Source: Harmonia axyridis
Taxonomy: Eukaryota > Arthropoda > Insecta > Coleoptera > Coccinellidae
Reading direction: 5' to 3'
Length of the DNA stretch: 64,000 nucleotides
Assembly (NCBI RefSeq): GCF_914767665.1
Contig: NC_059507.1
Location: 620,001 to 684,000, forward strand
How positions within the stretch are numbered: position 1 is the first letter of the stretch; the number at the start of each line of letters is the position of its first letter. The position numbers and the translations under genes were made by a program. Positions 55,591-64,000 of this stretch are shown one piece after another. The notes beneath the pieces are model-generated. The model saw nothing but the letters and a program-made list of their open reading frames with translations. It was not told the DNA's origin and did no database searches.

Positions 55591-58500
55591 AAGAATCTGA
55601 ATAGGATCAATATTCGTATCAAACGACAAAATGTTGTTCCTTTTAAATTTCTTAGATACGGGTTAATTTCCTTATTAGTTGCTGTTATTTTAATTTTGAT
55701 ATTCAATTTTTATAGACAATTGCCAGGCAAGTATATATTAATTTTATTGATTATTTTGTATGATTACCTATTTTTAGGATATAATAACTTTAGTGTCGGC
55801 AGTTCAAACAGATATTTTAAAAATGAGATGATAAAAAATTTCAATAGCGATGATTTTGGGGTAGATTATGCAGATGAAAATATGTGGAATGAAAAATGTG
55901 AAGTAATTCACATAGGCATTGTATGTGCTGGTCACAAATCTAATCTTCAACTACATACCATGTTGAAATCAATTTATTTTCACAGTGATAATGCCTTTCA
56001 CTTTCATATAATAGCAAGTTGGATGTCACAGCGGGTCTTGAATATTTTATTTCAAAGTTGGAACATGGATAGAGGTACTTTATTTGAATCATCAAATACA
56101 ACTATTCATTAAATTTTTATTTTTAGTAAATGTGACTTTTTATGATATTAATGACTACATTACTGATGTGAGATGGGTTCCAAACACTCATTACTCTGGA
56201 GTTTTTGGATTGTTGAAACTGCTATTCCCTAAAATCATTCCTGTATCTGTCACGAATAAAATAATTATTTTAGATACTGATCTTATATTTTTGAGTGATA
56301 TATATGAATTATGGAAAATGTTTGAAAAGTTCAAGTACAGACAGGTATAAAATAAGGATATATTTATTATGATTTGCTAAATAATTCTTTTCAGGCTATA
56401 GGAATTGTTGAGAATGAAAGTAATTATTATTTGGAAAAAACATCTTGGCCAGCTATTGGTAGAGGGTAAATATTTAAGAATTTTTTTAATTATCAATTGA
56501 ATTTCTTTTTTTAGTTTCAATTCAGGTTTAGTATTATATTATATAGATAAATTAAAAGATTTAAACTGGCCCAATTTGTGGTACACTGTAACGAAAAAAA
56601 TTGCAAATGAAATTGGATCAACGTTATTGGGTGATCAAGATATTATCAATGCAGTGATAAAAGAAAATTCTAATATACTTTATGAAGTGCCTTGCTATTG
56701 GAACACACAATTGAGCGATCGTACAGATAGCTATTTATGTTATAACAAACATCAAGCTAAGGTGAGTTCAAGACAAATTTGACTGGATAATTTTATTTGC
56801 ATAATTAATAATTATTTTATGATAAAGGAATTATGTTATCGGATTCACCACTTTTGTAGGAATTTTAAGCAAATAAGCTGAAAATCAATATTTATAGTAT
56901 TTTTCATGTAGGTAATACACTGGAATTCTCCAAAAAAAATCAATGTTCTAAACAAAGACGGAGATTACTTCAGAAGCTTATATACAATTTTTGCGGAACT
57001 GAATGGAAACTTACTGAGGAAACATTTGAGGATATGTTCCTCGAAATCAAAACCTGCAGTGGTAAGATTTTGATGTGGTAAAGGGTGTTTTTTTTAGAGC
57101 CATAGAACTTTAAATTGCAATAAAACAACGATGGATTATTCGATTGACATGAATTTTATTTATCCGCAAGATAATCTTGTGGCATTACATTGTAAATATG
57201 ATTTCTGGCATTTGACCGCCACGGCTGGCTCGGATGTAGTCCAATCTGGACGTCCAATTTTCGATGACTTTTTACAACATTTGTGGCCGTATATCGGCAA
57301 TAACACGGCAAATGTTGTCTTTCAAATGGTCAAGGGTTTGTGGCTTATCCGCATAGACCAATGACTTTACATAGCCCCACAGAAAGTAGTCTAGCGGTGT
57401 TAAATCACAAGATCTTGGAGGCCAATTCACAGGTCCAAAACGTGAAATTAAGCGGTCACCAAACGTGTCTTTCAATAAATCGATTGTGGCATGAGCTGTG
57501 TGACATGTTGCGCCGTCTTGTTGGAACCACAGCTCCTGGACATCATGGTTGTTCAATTCAGGAATGAAAAAGTTGGTAATCATGGCTCTATACCGATCAC
57601 CATTGACTGTAACGTTCTGGCCATCATCGTTTTTGAAGAAGTACGGACCAATGATTCCACCAGCCCATAAAGTGCACCAAACAGTCAGTTTTTCTGGATG
57701 TAACGGTGTTTCGACATACACTTGAGGATTAGCTTCACTCCAAATGCGGCAGTTTTGTTTGTTGACGTAGCCATTCAACCAGAAGTGCGCTTCATCGCTA
57801 AACAAAATAAAATGGACGTAGTGCGCGATACGTATTCCGCACAGAACCATTATTTTCGAAATAAAATTGCACTATTTGCAAGCGTTGTTCAGGCGTGAGT
57901 CTATTCATGATGAATTACCAAACCAAAATGAGATTAAATCACTTGACAGCTGTTAAATCGGTCGCCATCTTGAACAATAATGCCAACTTAAAGTTATATA
58001 CCTCGAAAAAAACACCCGTTATTTGATTTTTAACGTTGATGTATTACTTTGTCGCATTTAATTTTCGTAGAATGTTGCAACAGACGTTTGTTCGGGCTTC
58101 AATAAAATGAAGAACTCCAAATGGAGGACGCTACTGTTTTTTCGAGAATTCAAAGCAGTTTCCCTGGATAACGATGTAACGTTTGCAGCTCAGCTATCTT
58201 TCGACAGGATACAAATGATCGAGGAATTAGCGAAATATTGGGGAGGTTAGGGTATCTGATGTTTTTTCTTTGAATTCAATCAATATGTTGAGTTTTCAGG
58301 ACCAATTAGTCTTACTTTATACATCACGGACCCCGAATTAGAGCAAGCTAATGATTATATCGATGCTTCCGATTTGCTTCAAGAAAGGACGAACATTGCT
58401 TATCACGCAGTTTTTAAAGATGGCGTAAGTTGTAAATCTTTCAAAACTGTGTACTTTTTTGCATGTATCATCGTTTTTGATATTTTAGGAGTATTATCCG

Positions 58501-60718
58501 ATAAATTTACTGAGAAATATCGGTCTTCAGAACATAGGAACGCCATATGTTTTTTTGGCCGACGTTGATTTTTTCCCAATGAAAGATCTGTATGAATCTC
58601 TTAAAAAATATATCAAGTCCATGAACACTATGGAGAAAAAGGTATTTCTCCCGAGTTTTACATTTTTCATCGCTAAGCTTTTACGTTTTCAGGCTCTAGT
58701 CATTCCAGCTTTCGAAACGCAAAGGTATCGAAGTAGGATTCCCAAAAGTAAGAAACAACTGTTGTCGATGCTGGCTACAAAAAGTGTGATGCCATTTAGA
58801 CACGATGTTTGGGCAGTTGGACATTCCCCTACCAATTATACCAAATGGAAAACTGCCTCATCTCCCTATAATGTAAGAATTTATAATTATCATAAGATTT
58901 TATTTGAAACCATTTTCAAATATATCCATTTGGAGGAATGTTTTAAATATTTAAAATATACACAAGGGCAAAATTAGAGGAACATACAAAATCTCCACCA
59001 AGTTTATTGAGATTTTGTCTATTCCCCTAATTTTGCTGGTGTTCCTAAATTGGAGGTCCAAAGCAAAATGAGAGATTCCTTGGTTAATTTTAAGAAAAAA
59101 GTACTTTAACATAGGCCTGCAAACCATGATGGAGCCATGTTTCATCCATTGTCACATATCGACGCAAAAATTCAGGTTTATTGCACTTGAGTAGCTCCAA
59201 GAATTCTCCAGAATTAGTTTACTCTTTCGAAGGGTGGGCAAATTTCGATGTTTTAGCACTACAACTTTCAAATCAGAGGAGATAAACAAAATCTGATACC
59301 CCATTATCTTTCTCTTTTTCTGAGAAACTAACAAGAGTAACACCAATTGAAAAGTCTCCGGTCTACCATGGTAAAACGCTTTTTTTTGGCAAAATTCTAT
59401 TTTATTATTCAACATACAGCAATTAGAGCGATCTTACAACTTTTTGATACCATTTTTGTGGTACGATTTGTTTTTCGCTTCAAAATAGGCCTCAGTTTTG
59501 GCGATCACTTCTTTATTGGCGCTCTATTTCTTTCCAGCGAGCATTCTTTCGAGGTCTGAGAACAGGAAAAAGTCGCTGGGGGCCAGATCTGGCGAATATG
59601 GTGGATGCAGAAGCAATTCGAAGCCCAATTCATGCAATTTTGCCATTGTTTTCATTGATTAGTGACAAGGTGCATTGTCTTGATGAAACAGCCCCTTTTT
59701 TCTTCAAATGGGGCCGTTTTCGATTTCATCCTTCAAACGATCCAATAACGATATATAATAATCGCTGTTGATGGTCTGGCCCTTTTGGAGGTGACTAATG
59801 AATATTATACCTTGCGCATTTCAGAATACTGATGCCATAACCTTGACAGCTCTCTGTTGTGTTTTTCCTCGCTTTATATTCGGTTTATCGTGCCCACTCA
59901 GCTGACTGTCGATTGGACTCCGGAGTGAAATGATGGAGCCATGTTTCATTCATTGTCACATATCGACGCAAAAATTCACACGAAAATTCTGTTTTTTCCA
60001 TATTTTTTCAAATAACAAAAGTAGCTACACCCACAGCGCAATATCTCACAAACTAATGGTCGGACAGATGTCAAATTTTGACAACTAAAAATCATATGGA
60101 TTTAATACTAGCACCGTCATCTGTGCATCAGATCCGGGGCTTTTCAATTAGCCTAATATAGGACATTTTTGTTAGAATTATCCAAGGAATCTATCATTTC
60201 TATTTGTGCCTCCAATGTTTGAACATTCATTATTTTAAACAAAGCAATTAAAAGGGGTGCAACTCCCAACGATCAAAAACAGAGAATACTTCAACATTTT
60301 AGAATTTCCATCTTCCATATTACTTGAGTTTAATTCCTGATTTTCTCCGATGGTCATTTATTTGTTTCAACAGGTGGAATGGAAACCTGACTTCGAACCG
60401 TATGTAGTGGTGAAAAGCACAGTTGTAGAGTACGACCCAACGTTTATGGGTTTCGGATGGAACAAAGTCTCCCATATAATGGAATTGAACGCACAGGGAT
60501 ACGAATTTATAGTATTGCCTGACACTTTCATCATTCACAAAGCGCACGCTCCCAGTTTTGATATTGCCAAGTTCCGTAGTTCACCAATATATAGGATGTG
60601 TCTGCAAAACTTGAAAGATAATTTCATCAAAAAGCTACACAAGAAGTACAAAAAAGCTTTTGACGATAAGTATGTCGACGGTGATGCAGTTACCAATTTT
60701 ATTTCTAAAGGCAACTGA
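55591..60718 (+). CDS. LARGE1: LARGE xylosyl- and glucuronyltransferase, eleven exons
   Basis: Golgi type II membrane enzyme that adds alternating xylose and glucuronate (matriglycan) to alpha-dystroglycan. Exons: about 55591-55726, 55778-56074, 56127-56344, 56395-56465, 56515-56761, 56912-57061, 58071-58245, 58300-58424, 58489-58641, 58693-58872, 60374-60718; all phases join, about 698 residues. A membrane anchor (YGLISLLVAVILILIF) is followed by the GT8 xylosyltransferase domain with HYSGVFGLLKL, ILDTDLIF (DxD, near residue 194), GDQDIINAVI and IHWNSPKK. The GT49 glucuronyltransferase domain has PISLTLYITD, YPINLLRNIG, FLADVDFFPM (DxD, near 498), VIPAFETQRYR, GHSPTNYTKW, EPYVVV and GFGWNKVSHIMEL. 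Family length is about 750. Oddities: the first exon has no in-frame ATG after the stop at 55588; intron 1 (51 bp) fits phase only as GC-AG; mariner copy 13 lies in intron 6 and a MITE plus mariner in intron 10. Whether LARGE1 or LARGE2-like is not meaningful in insects. Confidence 0.93.
57081..58019 (-). mobile_element. Short DD41D mariner, copy 13 (group A), in a LARGE intron
   Basis: 939 bp with TA on both sides (57079-57080, 58020-58021). It fills nearly the whole intron 57062-58070: its left edge is 19 bases after the donor and its right edge 51 bases before the next exon. Antisense to LARGE. The best group A frame: 192 residues from ATG 57850 (MVLCGIRIAHYV, FSDEAHFWLNGY, QQDGATCHTA, CDLTPLDYFLWG) with all three Asp, then a stop (GAA to TAA) after RPQML. 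Confidence 0.93.
58968..59036. repeat. Hairpin with 28-bp arms in LARGE intron 10
   Basis: 'gcaaaattagaggaacatac' and AAAATCTC at 58968-58995 face 'gagattttgtctattcccc' and TAATTTTGC at 59009-59036; a few mismatches, 13-base loop. Confidence 0.6.
59036..60230. repeat. TTCCTAAATTGGAGG-type MITE carrying a mariner
   Basis: Left 'ggtgttcctaaattggagg' (59039) and right 'tgtgcctccaatgtttgaac' (60206) are opposed ends of the family of 47222-47904; 'agagattccttgg' near 59075 faces 'ccaaggaatctat' near 60183. The inner part is replaced by DD34D mariner sequence (59118-59205 and 59341-60155). All lies in LARGE intron 10. Confidence 0.6.
59341..60155 (-). mobile_element. DD34D mariner with internal deletion
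   Basis: Terminal repeats CAATTGAAAAGTCTCCGG at the left and CCGGGGCTTTTCAATT at the right, about 815 bp. The minus strand keeps the C-terminus (CERMLAGKK-type), HPPYSPDLAPS with the third Asp region, INSDYYIS and MNETWLHHFTPE. It then jumps to the N-terminal leader, so the helix-turn-helix region is gone. A separate scrap of the same family (MDETWLHH region) lies at 59118-59205. Confidence 0.78.
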
Positions 60719-61064
60719 ATAGAGGCTCCTGATTATTTTATTTTTTTTAATTGTTTAACAAATGTACCTATATTTATTGCCATTAGTCTTTTTACAAATC
60801 AATCAACGAAACTTCGTATATTTTCATAAATCATTTTTATAATAATTTCACGAGTCGTTTTTACACTGATTTTAAATGTATTATACTCCAAATGTATTTT
60901 AAAATTTAAATGTTAAATTTGTGCATTTTTTTATTGATGATATGTAATTTCATAATACTCCAAATGTATTTTAAAATTTTAACGTTAAATTTATGACTTT
61001 TTCCAACAGTTAATTCGTTATTTATACTATTTCATGTTATTTATTTATACAAGTATAAAATAAA
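60719..61064 (+). other. LARGE 3' UTR with a 39-bp direct repeat
   Basis: 'atactccaaatgtatttta' with its downstream bases occurs at 60883-60921 and again at 60954-60992. AATAAA at 61059-61064 is the likely polyadenylation signal, about 340 bases after the stop. Confidence 0.55.
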
Positions 61065-61399
61065 TTTTACCTCTGAATTAGCAATTTTTATTCTATTCCA
61101 TTCCTGTATGAAGCGCTGACAAGTCAGTAGGTAGCTCAGGATTTGAATGTAGTACCTTTGTAGAAGCAAATGAGCCTATCTCCAGAATTTTCTTAATAAA
61201 TTGACATTGCGAACAGCATATTCAGGCATATTTTGAAAACTAAATCTACCAGCATTTTTAAATATTTGAACATATGGTGACATCTAGGAAAAGTAGCTCA
61301 AACCAAACTCTAGTAGAGACATAAAAGTTACAGAATTCTACTCTTGATTGACTGCGTCGAAAATAGGTTACGTAAATTGTGTATAGATGGCTCACAGGC
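61065..61399. other. Intergenic, no gene seen
   Basis: No coding frame; leads into the tandem array. Confidence 0.35.
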
Positions 61400-62670
61400 A
61401 AATTTTTTCTAAATTGAATTTTATAGAAAAACTGACATAATTGATCTGCCTCGCTTCTAATTTGTTCTAGACCGTAAAAATATTCTCCAATCAAACCTCC
61501 AGAAAAATGTTTCTACATCTTAAAGCACAGTTTTTACACAACTGGAGTTGTGGGGCATGCATACCCATTTTACAAGCCTCAGATTTATACCACCAAATCC
61601 CCTAGAAAATTTTCCCACAAAATTCGAAATATCTCGAAATTGAGACCTTTCACAAGAAAACAGATTGCAGATTTGTATTTGGTGTGGTCAAATGCTCGTC
61701 GTATGCTCCTTTTATCAAATTTTCAGGCCAAAAAATTTTTTTCCCGAAATTCGGAATCAAAAATTCTTTTAGATATCATATTTTGAAGGTCCTCCGTGGC
61801 CAATTTAGAAATTTATCTTGGTTTTTCTTAAAAAATCAACCAATCGAATTTTCAGAGAGTTCCAAAGTCGCAGAACCGAATTAGGCAACGATTCTCACCA
61901 GAAAAAATTTTCTACACCTCAAAATCACTGCTTTTTTTCCACAGAAATGTCTCAGTTGTGGGGCATGTATGCTCATTTTGCAAGCTTCAGATTTGAACCA
62001 CCAGAGGGCAGACCAAACCCCATTACGAATTTTTCCACAAAATTCGAAATAATTTAATTTAGGGGGCACCTAGGGAGGAACTGATTGCAAATATGGATTC
62101 AGCATTAAAAATTCTTCATAATATCAAATTTTGAAGTCGATCTGAATCAAAAACTATTTTTCGCAGAAAAATATCCAAGGTTATAGTCTTGGTTTTTCCG
62201 AAAAAATCGACCGATCGATTTTGATAATTTTATAATATTTTTAGATGGTTTCGAGACCGTAGATTCCGAATCTGACATTGATTTTTGCCAGAAAAATTTT
62301 CTTTACCTCAAAAACACAGTTTTTACACAATGTCTCAGTTGTGGGGCACCATACCCATTTTTGAAGCTTCAGGTCTTATGCCACCAGAGGGCAGAACAAA
62401 CCTCTTGAAAGTTTTCCTACAAAACACTAAATATCTCGAAAATGAGACCTTTTACAACTAAACTGATTGCGGATTTGTATTTGGTGTGGTCAAATTCTCG
62501 GAATTCAGTCTTTATTTCTCAGAAAAAATCGATCATATTCTACTAAATTGAACTTTTGAAGAAAAACTAATTGATAATGACTTCTGTAATTGGTCTGAGT
62601 ACATACACCTAGTCAAGCTGATGATTTATTTTCTCTAGACTGTAAAGATTAAGGTTCTCAATTTAATTAA
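61400..62670. repeat. Tandem array, three to four diverged units of about 400 bp
   Basis: The landmark 'gttgtggggca' occurs at 61547, 61955 and 62338, each time followed by 'cccattt' or 'ctcattt', 'aagc..cag' and 'ccaccag' or 'ccaccaa'. Units also share 'ttcgaaat' and 'gatttgtatttggtgtggtcaaa' (61671 and 62471). The outer pieces near 61420 and 62540 ('ctaaattgaa', 'ctagaccgtaaa' or 'ctagactgtaaa') match each other. Spacing is 408 and 383 bp. No coding frame is shared; satellite-like. Confidence 0.75.
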
Positions 62671-63481
62671 AGAAATTTTTACGCATTATCTTGAAAATAT
62701 CTCATTAGGGATATATGTAGTAAAACTCAGAGAAGTAATAATATAAATTTATTTGGATCTGTAGTATCTGATGAAGTGAGATCTTAACCTGATATAAAAT
62801 TTCAAAAACAATAAAGACATTGCAGGCGAGTAACTGAAACATGACACATTGAAATTCGTTCAAATTTACGTTAATTTCGTCCCAATAGAGAAGGCCAATT
62901 TGATAATTATTCAATTCGCAATGGAAGTCTATCTGGATTTTATTGCTCCATGCAATATATTGATTATCTCAGTCCTAGCCGGTGAATCGAAATGAGGAAA
63001 GTTTGATTCCTAATCGCACCCAATCGTTTCCTTTAGAATCAGTACATTTTTCAACTATTAAGTCTTAAAATTTTAAAGCTTGAAATGATTAACAATAATT
63101 TCCCTAAAAGATATTTGTCACACTTAGCACATTAGTTAGGTGTTGGTGAATAGAATTTCGATATAATTTAGTGCAAAAAACTCTCTTTATGTAAAAATCG
63201 TTTCAACATACACTGGCCATCTACCAAATGCAACATATTGAACCAATAGATATATTTGAAATGCAAGTTTTTCAGAATAATAAATAAAATTATAAGTTAA
63301 ACTATATACAAATTACAAAACAGAAAAGAATATATAATCATTTTCCATTAAAAAAAATCACAAAAATTAAATTAATGTAATAATAGTACTTTACACAAAT
63401 ATAATGGGTTATAACAGAATTAACTACCATGAAAAATACATTCCAAAAATTCATCGATTTCTGGTTTGCTTCTCAGGGACT
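62671..63481. other. Intergenic or 3' UTR, no gene seen
   Basis: Very AT-rich; may include the 3' UTR of the minus-strand exon that ends at 63482. No AATAAA on minus was found close by. Confidence 0.35.
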
Positions 63482-63583
63482 CTACTTTTTTTTGTTATTA
63501 GAATTTTTTTGGGGAGTTGCCGGCCTGCCAGAGTTCACACCCTGGTACTGGTACTTAGCTTTCTTCTCTGATGGCTTCAAAAT
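63482..63583 (-). CDS. Candidate terminal exon of an unrecognised minus-strand gene
   Basis: On minus a good acceptor (TTTGCTTTTTGCAG) precedes exactly 34 codons ending in TAG: ILKPSEKKAKYQYQGVNSGR, then PATPQ and a Lys/Asn tail NSNNKKK. Base composition is clearly more GC-rich than the AT-rich surroundings, and the peptide is polar and basic like a conserved C-terminal tail. I do not recognise the family. The upstream exons must lie to the right of 63583, probably outside the window. Confidence 0.5.
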   Translation of the reverse strand: MLKPSEKKAKYQYQGVNSGRPATPQKNSNNKKK

Positions 63584-63833
63584 CTGCAAAAAGCAAATTA
63601 TTTTTGCAACAATATATTTTGAGATCAAATCCGAATTTTTATTAAGACTAATGGAAAATTTTCGTGAATATCGTTCAGTGATTTTTATGCAATGACAAAT
63701 ATTGGTTGGTAGGACTGTTTTCTGTGTCACAAATTTGACAGATAACAGATAAATCCATGACAGGTGAGTTCAGGGTACCAACATAAAATAATGAAATATA
63801 ACTATGAAATCTCTGATTTTGTTCTACAAGATA

Positions 63834-63931
63834 TGGCAAAAGGGATTCCGAGGTTAGATGCGAAACAAAGCGGGCGAAAAAATTTCCCTAAGTGTTTTAC
63901 AACTAAATCCTCAGTGCTATCGTTGGTGGTG
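63834..63931 (+). other. Possible exon near the right edge
   Basis: From ATG 63834 an open stretch reads MAKGIPRLDAKQSGRKNF up to a strong donor (TTGGTG|GTGAGTG). The segment is more GC-rich than its flanks. The minus strand is open too, so strand and coding status are uncertain. Confidence 0.25.
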
Positions 63932-64000
63932 AGTGAAAACTAATATTTGATTGACTATATTTGAATAAATATATTGAATTTTTCTTATATTGACGGAAAA

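Noticed and set aside
61500..62500. CRISPR-like or regularly spaced repeat array
   Set aside because: Repeats are about 400 bp long and diverged, in an intron-bearing eukaryotic genome; a tandem satellite-like array explains them.

Overview
The window is nuclear DNA of an insect. The genes are intron-split with GT-AG borders and AATAAA signals, and include an arthropod FMRFamide precursor and an invertebrate TRPC-type channel. The background is AT-rich and crowded with Tc1/mariner elements. LARGE is present, a gene I believe flies lack, so I lean to a beetle or another non-dipteran; the sequence alone does not settle the order.

Host genes: (1) the 3' part of a TRPC-type channel gene (trp-like), six exons from 107 to 12589 on +, with introns swollen by transposons; (2) an FMRFamide-type neuropeptide precursor (19891-20514, -) in one coding exon; (3) a compact + strand cluster between 52.4 and 60.7 kb: ubiquitin-RpL40 fusion, an EXD1-like protein (Sm-like fold plus an apparently dead DEDD exonuclease fold, a piRNA-pathway family), and the bifunctional glycosyltransferase LARGE in eleven exons; (4) at the right edge a likely terminal exon on - (63482-63583), and possible orphan exons at 48.45-48.63 kb (-) and 63.83 kb (+).

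The rest is mostly mobile DNA. Thirteen copies of one short mariner with DD41D spacing (about 0.87-0.94 kb each, near 12 kb in total) lie in both orientations, most with TA target duplications. All lack the middle of the transposase gene (second part of the DNA-binding region and the linker). They fall into two groups with different internal deletions, A (10 copies) and B (3 copies). In both groups the catalytic part is left open behind an ATG that is out of frame with the original start. A decayed relative that still has the missing middle (4230-5880) was itself hit by one copy. Other elements are DD34D mariners, a Tc1-like DD34E fragment, an 1.9-kb hAT-like element nested in a foldback element, a 291-bp solo LTR with 5-bp duplications, LINE scraps, several small inverted-repeat families that begin TACAGGGTG, a 691-bp tandem duplication and a three-to-four-unit tandem array of about 400 bp.

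The most notable biology is the bloom of non-autonomous mariners next to a candidate piRNA-pathway gene, with copies sitting within 20-60 bp of splice sites of LARGE and the neuropeptide gene. I see no prokaryotic features, CRISPR array, rRNA or convincing tRNA.
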